Source: PXAP01 sp964421595
GTDB lineage: Bacteria > Bacteroidota > Bacteroidia > Bacteroidales > PUMT01
Reading direction: 5' to 3'
Assembly (NCBI GenBank): GCA_964421595.1
Contig: CAYQXY010000009.1
Coordinates: 1-64,000, forward strand
DNA length: 64,000 nucleotides
Position numbers and translations under genes: made by a program. Below the pieces are notes generated by a model. It was given only the letters and a program-made list of their open reading frames with translations. It ran no database searches and was not told the origin of the DNA. Shown here piece after piece: positions 55,181-64,000 of the stretch (positions are counted from its first letter, which is position 1; each line of letters starts with the position of its first letter).

Positions 55181-56647
55181 TTACCGGCTGTAATTAGGAG
55201 CTTCATTGGTTATCGTTACACCATGGGGATGGCTTTCATTTAGTCCTGAATTGGTTATCCTTACAAACATTGCCTCCTTTAATGTTTCAATATTTGCAGC
55301 TCCGCAATATCCCATTCCTGCCCTCAGCCCGCCTATCAACTGGTAGATGACCTCTGACAATATACCTTTATAAGGGATTCTGGCAGAAATTCCTTCAGGA
55401 ACAAGCTTGCTTATATCATCTTCGACTTCCTGGAAATATCTGTCTTTCGATCCATGCTGCATCGCTTCAATTGACCCCATCCCTCTGTAAGACTTGAATT
55501 TCCGCCCGTTATAGATAATTGTTTCTCCTGGTGACTCCTCTACACCTGCCAGAAGTGACCCTGCCATTATTGAGTCGGCTCCTGCTGCAATTGCCTTGAC
55601 AATATCTCCGGAATATCTTATGCCGCCATCTGCTATTACAGGAACCCCTGTTCCTTTAATTGCAGAAGCTACTTCATATACGGCTGTTAACTGAGGAATG
55701 CCTACACCGGCAATTACCCTGGTTGTGCAGATAGATCCGGGTCCAATGCCAACCTTTACTCCGTCTGCTCCTGCTGCAACCAATGCTTTGGCTGCATCGC
55801 CGGTACCAATATTGCCAACTATTATATCAACCGCGCCGGTTCTCTTTTTTGCTTCCGCAAGCAATTTGAAAACACCTTCTGTATGGCCATGGGCGGTATC
55901 GATAACTATAGCATCAACCCCAGCCTCCAGCAGCGAATCAATTCTCTTCAGAGAATCTTTTGTCACTCCTATACCGGCAGCTACTCTTAATCTCCCTTTT
56001 TCATCCTTACATGCCCATGGATTGTCTTTAACCTTTGTGATATCCTTGTAAGTCAGCAACCCGATAAGCTTGTTATTTTCATCAATAACAGGCAGTTTCT
56101 CAATTTTGTGTTGCTGAAGCAGGTCTGTTGCCTTTTCTAAATTTGTTTGAGTCGTGGTAATAATTTTATCCCTTGTCATGACCTCACTGATTGGACGGCT
56201 CATATTGTTCTGGAATCGCAAATCTCTGTTCGTAACAATGCCAATCAGAGTCCCGTCATTCTCAACAACCGGAATTCCGCCAATCTTGAACTCCTTCATC
56301 AGCTTCATGGCATCTCCCACTGTATTATCTTTCTCAATGGTAACCGGATCGTAAATCATGCCGCTTTCAGCCCTTTTTACTACTTTTACCTGCCTGGCCT
56401 GTTCTTTAATGCTCATGTTCTTATGAATAACGCCTATGCCTCCCTGACGTGCTATTGCAATTGCCATCGCAGCTTCTGTAACTGTATCCATTGCCGCAGA
56501 AACAATGGGGGCATTGATCTTTATATTTCTTGAAAACATCGATGAAATATTAACATCCTTGGGTAATACATCAGAATATGAGGGAATTAGGAGAACGTCA
56601 TCGAAAGTTAACCCTTCACCTTTTATCTTATGGGAATTAAATGACAT
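55181..56647 (-). CDS. guaB: Inosine-5'-monophosphate dehydrogenase
   Basis: A 488-residue IMPDH that oxidises IMP to XMP, the committed step of GTP synthesis. It has a TIM-barrel core interrupted by a CBS pair (about 95-205, with YDPVTIEKDNTVGDAM). The catalytic loop is GPGSICTTR with the active Cys, plus GGIRYSGDIVKA and the mobile flap with RYRGMGS-type sequence (SYRGMGSIEAM). The start matches the family (FNSHKIKGEGLTFDDV). It is upstream of the parvulin/OstA genes on the same strand with a gap of about 100 bp, so co-transcription is possible. Confidence 0.97.
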   Translation of the reverse strand: MSFNSHKIKGEGLTFDDVLLIPSYSDVLPKDVNISSMFSRNIKINAPIVSAAMDTVTEAAMAIAIARQGGIGVIHKNMSIKEQARQVKVVKRAESGMIYDPVTIEKDNTVGDAMKLMKEFKIGGIPVVENDGTLIGIVTNRDLRFQNNMSRPISEVMTRDKIITTTQTNLEKATDLLQQHKIEKLPVIDENNKLIGLLTYKDITKVKDNPWACKDEKGRLRVAAGIGVTKDSLKRIDSLLEAGVDAIVIDTAHGHTEGVFKLLAEAKKRTGAVDIIVGNIGTGDAAKALVAAGADGVKVGIGPGSICTTRVIAGVGIPQLTAVYEVASAIKGTGVPVIADGGIRYSGDIVKAIAAGADSIMAGSLLAGVEESPGETIIYNGRKFKSYRGMGSIEAMQHGSKDRYFQEVEDDISKLVPEGISARIPYKGILSEVIYQLIGGLRAGMGYCGAANIETLKEAMFVRITNSGLNESHPHGVTITNEAPNYSR

Positions 56648-56744
56648 TTTGATAAATTTTGGTTACATTTAAATTGCGCTAAGTTACGAAAAATAAGTAG
56701 AATTTAGTTCCGGTATTAACAGGTTAATATAGTAGTCATATCAA

Positions 56745-58649
56745 TTGAATATATACACACAAATATTGTCCCGTTACTGGGGATTTGCAAGTTTTAAACC
56801 GATGCAGGAGGAGATAATAAATTCCATAGCATCGGGACACGATACACTTGCCCTTCTGCCAACCGGTGGCGGAAAATCAATTACCTTCCAGGTACCTTCA
56901 CTGGCAAAAGATGGAATATGCATTGTCGTTACTCCTTTGATTGCATTAATGCGTGACCAGGTGGAAAACCTGCTTAAAAGAGGGATAAAGGCAATGGCCA
57001 TTTTTTCAGGAATGAGCAGGGCTGAAATTGATATATCGCTCGATAATTGTGTGTATGGCGGATTTAAATTTCTTTATGTCTCGCCCGAGAGGCTTGATAC
57101 GGAAATTTTCAGGGAAAGGGTTAAGAAAATGAATGTTAATCTTATCGCCGTTGATGAAGCACATTGTATATCTCAGTGGGGCTATGATTTCAGGCCCGCA
57201 TATCTGAAAATTTCCGAACTCAGGGAGATTCTGCCCGGAGTACCGGTTCTGGCTCTTACTGCAACTGCAATTGCCAGTGTGGTGGAAGACATACAGGAAA
57301 AGCTTCACTTTTCTTCACCAAACGTAATACGTACCAGTTTCGAGAGAAAAAACCTGCAATATCGTGTTGAGGTAACCGAAGATAAACACAGCCAACTGTT
57401 AAAGATAATTCGGGAAATACCGGGAAGCGGGATAATATATGTAAGGAACAGACGAAAAACTTCTGAAATAGCGCGATATCTTATAAATAATAAAATAAGG
57501 GCAGATTTTTACCATGCAGGGCTGGGAACGGATATAAGAAAACTGAAGCAGAGCGAATGGATGGCAGGGAAGAACCGGGTTATAGTTGCCACAAATGCAT
57601 TCGGTATGGGTATTGATAAACCTGATGTCAGATTTGTTGTGCATTTTGATCTGCCCGATGCCCTTGAGGCATATTTTCAGGAAGCCGGAAGGGCCGGAAG
57701 AGATGGTAAGCTTTCCTTTGCTATTCTGCTGTACAATAATGCCGATAAGGCAAATGCGGAAAAACGAGTAATTACAAGGTTTCCCGAATTGCCGGTCATA
57801 AGACAGGTATACCAGGCCCTGGGAAGTTACTTTCAGATCCCTTTTGGCGGAGGGAAGGGGGCGGTACTGGATTTTAATATAATGGACTTTTCGTCGAGGT
57901 ATAAATTTAATTTGATGACAAGTTATTATAGTCTGAAAGTATTGGAGACTGAGGGATATCTGGAACTTACCGATGAGATAAACAATCCCTCCAAGATTTT
58001 TTTCATAGTTGGCCGGGATGAATTATATAAATTTCAGGTGGCCAATGCCTCATTTGACGGATTTATTAAACTTCTGTTGCGCACCTACTCGGGAGTTTTC
58101 AATGGCTTTACAGCAATAGATGAAGAATTTCTTGCAAGGAAATCTTCTGCTACCCGCGACGTTGTCTATCAGTACCTTGTAAGGTTAAGCAAGATGAAGA
58201 TCATTCAGTATATTCCCAAAAGAAAATCACCACTTATCATACTTAATACCGAAAGACTTGATGAAAACTCACTCTATATTCATTCCTCCACTTATCAGTC
58301 CAGAAAGGACCAGTATGTTTCCAGGTTAGAATCAGTTTATACTTTTGCCACCTCTTCAACACGGTGCCGCAGCGTTATTCTGCTCGAATATTTTGATGAG
58401 AAAGGTGCCCGGCAATGCGGGCACTGTGATATCTGCAAAAAGGAGGCGGATGTCCGGCTCAGCAAATACGAATTTGATGTTATTGCCGAAAATATTAAAG
58501 CAGTAATTAAGCACGGCAAAGTTTTTCCTGAGGAGATGGTTTCAATGCTTGAATACCCGCCTGAAAAGACTCTCCTTGTATTGCGCTGGCTTCTGGACAA
58601 TGAGAAAATTATTTCCGGAACAGGCAATGCGCTGAAATGGGTGGATTAA
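56745..58649 (+). CDS. RecQ-family ATP-dependent DNA helicase
   Basis: A 634-residue 3'-5' helicase. Motif I LLPTGGGKSITFQ, DEAH box AVDEAHCISQWGYDFRP, motif VI QEAGRAGRDG, and a zinc-binding RecQ-Ct with the CGHCDIC cluster are present. The usual C-terminal HRDC domain is missing or replaced by a short winged region (FPEEMVSMLEYPPEKTLL). The start is a TTG at 56745 directly before the conserved sequence (NIYTQILSRYWG). It is divergent from guaB. Confidence 0.94.
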   Translation: MNIYTQILSRYWGFASFKPMQEEIINSIASGHDTLALLPTGGGKSITFQVPSLAKDGICIVVTPLIALMRDQVENLLKRGIKAMAIFSGMSRAEIDISLDNCVYGGFKFLYVSPERLDTEIFRERVKKMNVNLIAVDEAHCISQWGYDFRPAYLKISELREILPGVPVLALTATAIASVVEDIQEKLHFSSPNVIRTSFERKNLQYRVEVTEDKHSQLLKIIREIPGSGIIYVRNRRKTSEIARYLINNKIRADFYHAGLGTDIRKLKQSEWMAGKNRVIVATNAFGMGIDKPDVRFVVHFDLPDALEAYFQEAGRAGRDGKLSFAILLYNNADKANAEKRVITRFPELPVIRQVYQALGSYFQIPFGGGKGAVLDFNIMDFSSRYKFNLMTSYYSLKVLETEGYLELTDEINNPSKIFFIVGRDELYKFQVANASFDGFIKLLLRTYSGVFNGFTAIDEEFLARKSSATRDVVYQYLVRLSKMKIIQYIPKRKSPLIILNTERLDENSLYIHSSTYQSRKDQYVSRLESVYTFATSSTRCRSVILLEYFDEKGARQCGHCDICKKEADVRLSKYEFDVIAENIKAVIKHGKVFPEEMVSMLEYPPEKTLLVLRWLLDNEKIISGTGNALKWVD

Positions 58650-58680
58650 CCACATTCCTGAAAATAATAATTTGTTTTTG

Positions 58681-58688
58681 TACTTTTG
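58681..58688 (+). promoter_or_regulatory. Bacteroidota -7 element of the DUF5063 gene
   Basis: TACTTTTG matches TAnnTTTG, 25 nt upstream of the ATG at 58713. The -33 position carries CTG rather than TTG. Confidence 0.45.
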
Positions 58689-58712
58689 CATCTTGTAAAA
58701 TAACCCTGACAT

Positions 58713-59339
58713 ATGGATAACGGGAAAGATGGGCTGGTATACTCCGGCCCTGTAATAGAATTCGTTGCTGTTGCGAATGAAGTGTGCATTTTTATGGAAC
58801 AGGCCGGGGGCTTCCCGAAGAAGGATTTTGTAGATAAAACAAGAAAGATCCTTCCTCTTTTGTATTATAAGGCCGGGCTGTTGCCAGTTACTGAGCCTTT
58901 TTATCAGGAAGGTACCGAAAAGTTTGTTTCGGAAGAGGACTGGCAAATCATTCATGATAATGTTTTAGGCAGGATGGGCAGCCATAATGATTATGCTGAA
59001 ATACTGGATCCTGTTTACAGAGATACCGAAGATAATGTAGGCGGGAGTATTGCTGAAGATATGGCCGATATTTATCAGGATCTTAAGGATTTTCTGTTGA
59101 TTTACCGAATGGGCACAGTTGAGCTCATGAATGATGCAATATGGGAATGTGTGCAGCATTTTGAACAATATTGGGGACAAAAACTACTAAACAGTCTCCG
59201 CTACCTCCATTCACTAAACTTCGGAAATGAGGACCTTTCTGATGAAGACCAGGAGAGGGAAGGTAAGGAGGAAATGGATGATACCGGCGACTGGATTATT
59301 TCACAAAGACAAAAACTTTGGAACGAAGATGAAGATTAA
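58713..59339 (+). CDS. DUF5063 domain-containing protein
   Basis: A 208-residue acidic, mainly helical protein of the Bacteroidota DUF5063 family (VYSGPVIEFVAVANEVC at the N-terminus, SIAEDMADIYQDLKDFL in the middle). No catalytic motif or signal is visible, so it is likely cytoplasmic. Its last 11 bp overlap the following exonuclease gene. The same neighbour pair is common in Bacteroidota, which suggests linked function. Function unknown. Confidence 0.85.
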   Translation: MDNGKDGLVYSGPVIEFVAVANEVCIFMEQAGGFPKKDFVDKTRKILPLLYYKAGLLPVTEPFYQEGTEKFVSEEDWQIIHDNVLGRMGSHNDYAEILDPVYRDTEDNVGGSIAEDMADIYQDLKDFLLIYRMGTVELMNDAIWECVQHFEQYWGQKLLNSLRYLHSLNFGNEDLSDEDQEREGKEEMDDTGDWIISQRQKLWNEDED

Positions 59340-59916
59340 TTCTTTTGAACAGGCTATTTCCAGTGATGAGATCAGGGCACTGCCTCTATCTTCATTTGAA
59401 GGCGAGATTATTGTAATTGACCATCCCGATTCGGTGGCAGAGGCCGTTGCAATGCTTAAAGGATATGATGTTCTGGGTTTTGACACTGAAACGAAGCCTG
59501 CTTTTAAAAAGGGTGTAATAAATGAGGTTGCCCTGTTGCAGCTTTCTACAAATGAGAAAGCTTTTATTTTTAGACTTAACCGGATAGGTTTGCCTTCACC
59601 TCTGGCCGCCCTTCTGGCAAAAAAGGAGATCCTTAAAATAGGCGCTGCCATAAGGGATGATATTAAGTCACTGCAAAGACTCAGGCGGTTTGTGCCCGCT
59701 GGTTTTGTCGAATTGCAGGACATGGTGAAAGATTACGATATAACTGACTGCGGATTGAGGAAACTTGCCGGTATAGTGCTCGGCATCCAGATATCCAAAT
59801 CACAGCAGGTGTCCAACTGGGAAAAAGAAGAGCTTACCCCGGCACAGTTGGTTTATGCGGCAACTGATGCATGGGTGTGCCATGAAATATACAGGCAACT
59901 GATGGCCGTCCGTTAA
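59329..59916 (+). CDS. 3'-5' exonuclease domain protein (RNase D-like)
   Basis: A 195-residue DEDDy-type exonuclease. Exo I is LGFDTETKPAF, Exo II near IGAAIRDDIKSL and Exo III the final YAATDAWVCHEIY with Tyr/Asp. It consists of the nuclease domain only, without HRDC. The ATG at 59329 overlaps the end of the DUF5063 gene; a frame extension to 59227 lies entirely within that gene and is unlikely. Probably acts on RNA 3' ends or DNA overhangs. Confidence 0.9.
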   Translation: MKINSFEQAISSDEIRALPLSSFEGEIIVIDHPDSVAEAVAMLKGYDVLGFDTETKPAFKKGVINEVALLQLSTNEKAFIFRLNRIGLPSPLAALLAKKEILKIGAAIRDDIKSLQRLRRFVPAGFVELQDMVKDYDITDCGLRKLAGIVLGIQISKSQQVSNWEKEELTPAQLVYAATDAWVCHEIYRQLMAVR

Positions 59917-60046
59917 TTTATGCTGCCCTCAGTTCTGCTTTAATCCTTTCAGACCAAAGGAAATCATAACACATATGTAATGAGTTTGTGGAGCCTTAAG
60001 CAGTCAATATTGAGAAATTTAATAACGTACACTATAGGATAATCTT

Positions 60047-61213
60047 GTGAAAAAAATTATTTTAAGATCAGGCAAGGAACAGTCCCTTAAAAGGTTTCAC
60101 CCATGGGTTTTTTCCGGTGCCATTGATAACATGGAAGATACACCCGACGAAGGTGAATCTGTTCATCTGTTTTCCCATGCCGGTGAATGTCTTGGCACCG
60201 GACATTATCAAACAGGATCAATTGCAGTTAGAATGATATCCTTCCGGCAGGAAGAACCTTCCGATAGTTTCTGGAGAGAAAAATTCAGGAAGGCCTTGCA
60301 GTTGAGGGAGAAGGCCGGATTATACGGAGGTGGCAATACCAATGTTTTCCGGCTTGTAAATGCCGAGGGAGACGGGTGTCCCGGACTGATTGCCGATTAT
60401 TATAATGGCACCATCGTACTGCAGGCACATTCGCAAGGTTTTCACAGGATAACAGAACAACTTGTCAGGGTTCTCCGTCAAATCTTCGGAAATCAACTTG
60501 AAGTATTTGCTAAGAGTCCGCTCAATCCATCCCGCAAATCAGACGGGGGTAAACCTGAGGCATCAGAAACACCGGGAACTATAGTCGAGGAGAACGGGAA
60601 CCAGTTCAGAGTGGACTGGGCAGGGGGACAGAAGACCGGGTTTTTCATTGATCAGCGTGAAAACCGAAAACTGCTTGAACATTATTCAAATGGAATGAAG
60701 GTGCTGAACATGTTCTCGTATACGGGAGGGTTCTCCGTTTATGCATTAAGGGGAGGTGCATCAGCCGTTCACACCGTCGACAGTTCATCGCCTGCAATCG
60801 ATCTTGCCAATGAAAATATTACCTTAAACTTCCCCGGTGATGATCGCAACATCTCATTCTGCAATGAAGCTTTTGATTATTTCAGAGATACAAAAGAAAA
60901 ATACGATATTATCGTACTTGATCCACCTGCATTTGCAAAGAACAGAAAATCGCAGAATAATGCCCTTCAGGCTTACCGGCGTCTGAATGCCAGGGCTCTG
61001 GAGTACCTTGCGCCAGGTGGCCTTCTGTTTACATTTTCATGTTCGCAGGTTGTAAGCAGGGAAAATTTCAGGCAGGCTGTATATTCGGCCGCATTACAGA
61101 ATGGCAGGGAGATAAGTATACTTCATCAGCTCTCACAGGGAGCCGACCACCCTGTGAGTATTTACCATCCGGAAGGAGAATATTTAAAGGGATTGGTTTT
61201 GAGAGTTCTTTAG
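60047..61213 (+). CDS. Class I SAM-dependent rRNA methyltransferase, RlmI-like
   Basis: A 388-residue protein with an N-terminal PUA domain (about 1-75, LKRFHPWVFSGAI), then an RlmI-type linker and a C-terminal Rossmann methyltransferase (VLNMFSYTGGFSVYAL, catalytic-site segment VLDPPAFAKN, and a Cys-containing FSCSQ). RlmI-family enzymes methylate a cytosine (m5C) of 23S rRNA. The start is a GTG at 60047. An A/T-rich hairpin follows the gene. Confidence 0.93.
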   Translation: MKKIILRSGKEQSLKRFHPWVFSGAIDNMEDTPDEGESVHLFSHAGECLGTGHYQTGSIAVRMISFRQEEPSDSFWREKFRKALQLREKAGLYGGGNTNVFRLVNAEGDGCPGLIADYYNGTIVLQAHSQGFHRITEQLVRVLRQIFGNQLEVFAKSPLNPSRKSDGGKPEASETPGTIVEENGNQFRVDWAGGQKTGFFIDQRENRKLLEHYSNGMKVLNMFSYTGGFSVYALRGGASAVHTVDSSSPAIDLANENITLNFPGDDRNISFCNEAFDYFRDTKEKYDIIVLDPPAFAKNRKSQNNALQAYRRLNARALEYLAPGGLLFTFSCSQVVSRENFRQAVYSAALQNGREISILHQLSQGADHPVSIYHPEGEYLKGLVLRVL

Positions 61214-61284
61214 TTAATATATACAACCCGCGTCCTCATGTCACGGTAATGTTCTGGCTGATCCTTGCCCGATGGGCATGTGTG

Positions 61285-61314
61285 AAGAAAAATAATCGCG
61301 AATTATTTTCTTTT
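61285..61314 (+). terminator. Candidate terminator of the RlmI-like gene
   Basis: An A/T-rich stem of about 10 bp with one bulge (61286-61296 with 61301-61310) has a CGCGA-type loop and a downstream TTTTCTTATTTATT. It is 72 nt past the stop codon. Confidence 0.4.
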
Positions 61315-61315
61315 C

Positions 61316-61699
61316 TTATTTATTATGGTTGAATGGCATAAAGAAAACAGAATATTCATATTCGCGAGGATATGTACGGTACTTTTCCCTTGCAGTAACA
61401 GGAGTGCCTCCCACACCGGTAACCATATGGTCAAGATTTAACAGTGGACTTTCTCTTCTTTCCAGCTGATATGGGTACCATGCAGTTTCAGGGTTTTTAT
61501 AGGGATTAACCGAAATATTTAATATATGGTCGCTGCTAAAAGCCAGTCCCCGGCCCCGTCCATCTGATATCCTGCCCCATCTTACGCCTGAACGGTTATC
61601 AAAATCCCGGGGATTAATGTAGGGCGATTCAATATCATCAATAGCAATATTGAAAATCCCGGTTTTAACTATGAAATTCAGTCTTGTGAAGGATAAATG
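61316..61699 (-). pseudogene. C-terminal fragment of a GH2 beta-galactosidase
   Basis: An open frame of 127 codons, bounded upstream by an in-frame TAA (61700-61702) and without a suitable start. Its sequence matches the end of LacZ-type GH2 enzymes (the small-chain domain): SPYINPRDFDNRSGVRWG, LAFSSDHILNISVNPY, PLLNLDHMVTGVGG and YRTYPREYEYSVFFMPF. Everything upstream of about codon 15 is unrelated. This is the remnant of a truncated or deleted gene. It stands next to a GH3 gene on the other strand, so the region may once have been a larger glycan-use locus. Confidence 0.8.
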
Positions 61700-61875
61700 T
61701 TACATTTGACACCTGTGGCGGAAAAGGTTTTTGTGTGCCAGGCGATGATATTTTCAGAAGACAAATACTTATAATAACGGAAATTGTCAGACAAGAAGAT
61801 CCCATAAGAACCGGCGCTAATAACTGCTTTAGTTGAGAGCAATCTTAAGAACCATTAATTAAATTCACTGCTTAT

Positions 61876-64000
61876 ATGAAAAGATTTATAAAAATAACAG
61901 GTCTTGTACTTCTTTCTGTAATTCTGATCATCTCCGGTGTCATAATAAGCGGGATGATTTACCAGAAGCATGATCTCCGACTTGAAAGGAGTGCTTTCCC
62001 TGATGTGAATTCTGAAGCAGACATAGACTACCTGGCACAGGAGCTTCTTGACCAGATGGACCTGGATGAAAAATTGAGGCAGCTGTCGGGTGAAGGACCA
62101 GTAACTGTTTATAGCAGGTTAGTTGGGATGTTTATGTTTAGGGATCAGTTTCCACACATTTTCAGTGGCAGGAATAAAAGGTTGGGTATACCGCCATTTG
62201 TTTTATCTGATGGTCCGAGAGGGGCGGTAGTGGGGACAGGGAATACCAGCTTTCCTGTGGCGATGGCCAGAGGAGCTGCATGGGATACCGACCTTGAGAG
62301 GAGGGTTGGCAATGCCATGGCCATTGAGTTAAGGGCAAATAATACAAACTATATTGCAGCACCCTGTATCAACCTGCTTCGCCATCCTGCCTGGGGCAGG
62401 GCACAGGAGACATATGGTGAAGACCCTTGGTTGCTGGGTGAAATGGGTCTAGCCATGGTAGAAGGGATCCAGAGACACAATGTTATGGCCTGTGCAAAAC
62501 ACTTTGCGGCCAACAGCATTGAGAATTCAAGATTTTACCTTGATGTTGACATGGATGAAAGAACATTAAGAGAGGTTTACCTTCCCCATTTTAAAAAAGT
62601 AGTACAGGAAGGCAATATAGCTTCGGTAATGAGCTCATATAATAAATTCAGGGGAGATTACTGCGGACACAGTCATTATCTTCTTACCAGCATACTCAGG
62701 GATGAATGGCAGTTTGAAGGATTTGTGTCGAGCGACTGGATATGGGGGTTGCGTGATGGTGTTGCCGGAATAAATGCAGGAATGGATGTTGAAATGCCGG
62801 CACGCCGGCATTATTCAAATAGAAATATCTCCCGGGCACTGGATAATAATGAAATTACCGTTGACCAGATTGACAAGATGGTTTTCAGGGTGCTGAAAAC
62901 CAAGCTGAAATACGCATACAGGGAAGATATCATGGTATATGATAAAAGTGTCAGGGCGTCCAGGCAGCATACTGAACTTGCCAGGGAGGTTGCCGAAAAA
63001 AGCATGGTGCTGGTAAAAAACGAAGGAGTGCTTCCTTTTGATCCGGCCGCCGTAAGGACTGTTGCTGTAATAGGCCATCTTGCCGATGTTGAAAATACCG
63101 GCGACCGCGGTAGCAGTCATGTGCGGACCCCTTATGTTGTAACCCCCTGGCAGGGGATCAGCAACTATGTTTCTTCCTATGGAGGATCTGCCATCCATAG
63201 TGATGGTTCTGATATTGAAGAGGCCATAAAGATAGCTTCCTCGGCCGATGCCGTTGTGCTGATCGTTGGCTTTACCCATGAGGATGAGGGTGAATACATA
63301 GTTGGGAATCCTGAAAAACAGAGGGAACTCGGTGGGCCCCCCGGTGGTTTTGTATCAGGAGGGGACAGGCCTGATTTGCGATTAAATACCAGGGACGAAG
63401 AGATGATTAAGGCTTTGGCAGGCACCAACCCGAATATCGTTGTCAGTTATACAGGCGGCAGTGCAATCACCATGGAGGAATGGAGGAGCAACATACCTGC
63501 CATACTGTTCTCATGGTATGCAGGAATGGAGGGCGGCAATGCACTTGCCGCAATTTTGTTCGGACAAGTCAATCCGGGAGGTAAACTTCCATTTACTATA
63601 CCTGTTGATGAAAATGACCTTCCATGGTTTGATCCGTGGGTGGATACAATAACTTATGGATATTATCACGGCTACACATTATTCGATAAGAAACAGTATA
63701 AAGCTGCCTACCGCTTTGGTCATGGATTAAGCTATACATCTTTTATGTATGATTCGCTGACAGTTGAAAATCCTTTACCCGGAGATGGTGAGAATATCAG
63801 GATAAGAATCAGGGTAAAAAATACCGGCGACAGACAGGGCGATGAAGTGGTGCAGCTTTATACCGGATTCGCAGGTTCTTCGGCCGAAAGGCCTGTTAAA
63901 TTGCTCAGGGGCTTTGAAAGGGTGAGCCTGCTTCCTGATGAATCACTGACGGTAACCTTTGAAGTGGAACAGGACAAGCTTGCATTTTACGATCCTGAAT
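61876..64000 (+). CDS. Glycoside hydrolase family 3 beta-glucosidase-like protein (partial at window end)
   Basis: At least 708 codons, open to the window edge. An N-terminal hydrophobic anchor (about 7-30) points to export or membrane attachment. The GH3 N-terminal barrel shows PPFVLSDGPRG, CAKHFAANS and the nucleophile Asp in FVSSDW (D287). The GH3 C-terminal domain has AEKSMVLVKNEG, AILFGQVNPGGKLPFT and YRFGHGLSYTSF, followed by the start of the FnIII-like domain (NTGDRQGDEVVQLY). It should release terminal beta-linked sugars in the periplasm or on the surface. The stop codon is outside the window. Confidence 0.93.
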   Translation, partial: MKRFIKITGLVLLSVILIISGVIISGMIYQKHDLRLERSAFPDVNSEADIDYLAQELLDQMDLDEKLRQLSGEGPVTVYSRLVGMFMFRDQFPHIFSGRNKRLGIPPFVLSDGPRGAVVGTGNTSFPVAMARGAAWDTDLERRVGNAMAIELRANNTNYIAAPCINLLRHPAWGRAQETYGEDPWLLGEMGLAMVEGIQRHNVMACAKHFAANSIENSRFYLDVDMDERTLREVYLPHFKKVVQEGNIASVMSSYNKFRGDYCGHSHYLLTSILRDEWQFEGFVSSDWIWGLRDGVAGINAGMDVEMPARRHYSNRNISRALDNNEITVDQIDKMVFRVLKTKLKYAYREDIMVYDKSVRASRQHTELAREVAEKSMVLVKNEGVLPFDPAAVRTVAVIGHLADVENTGDRGSSHVRTPYVVTPWQGISNYVSSYGGSAIHSDGSDIEEAIKIASSADAVVLIVGFTHEDEGEYIVGNPEKQRELGGPPGGFVSGGDRPDLRLNTRDEEMIKALAGTNPNIVVSYTGGSAITMEEWRSNIPAILFSWYAGMEGGNALAAILFGQVNPGGKLPFTIPVDENDLPWFDPWVDTITYGYYHGYTLFDKKQYKAAYRFGHGLSYTSFMYDSLTVENPLPGDGENIRIRIRVKNTGDRQGDEVVQLYTGFAGSSAERPVKLLRGFERVSLLPDESLTVTFEVEQDKLAFYDPE

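Noticed and set aside
56147..56533. 128-codon plus-strand frame opposite guaB
   Set aside because: Shadow of the conserved IMPDH CBS/barrel region.
61703..61840. Open minus-strand stretch directly upstream of the beta-galactosidase fragment
   Set aside because: It is in another frame and its translation does not resemble GH2 or any family I know, so it was not added to the pseudogene.
1..64000. CRISPR arrays, tRNA/rRNA genes, integrases, toxin-antitoxin or defence systems
   Set aside because: I looked for regularly spaced repeats, tRNA T-loop motifs and signature proteins and saw none. A tRNA-specific or profile search would be needed to exclude short or divergent cases.

Overview
The window looks like chromosomal DNA of a Bacteroidota bacterium, most likely Bacteroidales/Marinilabiliales or a close relative. 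The evidence is gldF-gldG gliding ABC genes, a type IX secretion (T9SS) type A sorting domain, RseC-RnfBCDGEA gene order, an OmpP1/FadL pair, a TamB homologue, DUF2795 and DUF5063 proteins, little Shine-Dalgarno signal, and at least one good Bacteroidota-type promoter (TTG-N19-TAnnTTTG). Most genes are housekeeping or envelope genes with intact frames. No CRISPR array, rRNA, recognisable tRNA, transposase or prophage was seen.

Layout. 1-5.8 kb (minus strand): a RelA/SpoT protein with a Fur-family regulator downstream, then a translationally coupled M16 protease pair (one active-type, one without the zinc motif). 5.8-10.8 kb: a ClC protein with CBS domains, a Crp/Fnr regulator, a lone receiver-domain protein and glyA. 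10.8-17.5 kb (minus): TonB-ExbD-ExbB and a 1,462-residue TamB-like protein. 17.5-28 kb: tsaD, a tiny T9SS-tagged protein, two tandem FadL-family outer-membrane proteins, a phosphofructokinase with pyrophosphate-type signature residues, a small lipoprotein and pheT. 27.7-37.6 kb (plus): surE, a small membrane protein, lpxB, a SpoIID-domain protein, gldF-gldG-DUF4340, dnaN, a DnaQ-like exonuclease and an FAH-family enzyme. 37.8-46.1 kb (minus): the full Rnf operon rseC-rnfBCDGEA, preceded by recG. 46.4-48.9 kb (plus): a methyltransferase, an orphan LolD-type ATPase, a corrinoid adenosyltransferase and a DUF2795 protein. 48.9-56.6 kb (minus): guaB followed by three parvulin-type chaperone/isomerases and an OstA-like protein, an outer-membrane-protein/LPS biogenesis group. 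56.7-61.2 kb (plus): recQ, DUF5063, a 3'-5' exonuclease and an RlmI-like methyltransferase. The end holds a decayed fragment of a GH2 beta-galactosidase and the first 708 codons of a GH3 glycosidase that runs off the window.

How the parts connect. Several blocks serve the envelope: TonB/Exb energises outer-membrane import, TamB and the parvulin/OstA cluster support outer-membrane assembly, lpxB makes lipid A, the FadL pair forms outer-membrane channels, and GldFG plus a T9SS-tagged protein point to gliding/T9SS. The Rnf complex couples ferredoxin:NAD+ electron transfer to an ion gradient, and a PPi-type PFK would fit an energy-saving fermentative or anaerobic life.

Most unusual observations: a dispersed intergenic repeat at three loci whose similarity reaches into the stop region of the ClC gene; an RnfG with two FMN-binding domains that have decayed in complementary ways; ClC and PFK residues that change the expected mechanism; an 18-bp perfect palindrome in front of the adenosyltransferase gene; a possible group II intron remnant between the two FadL paralogues; and a TamB gene whose membrane anchor extends upstream of any canonical start codon. 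I did not find a clearly new multi-gene system.
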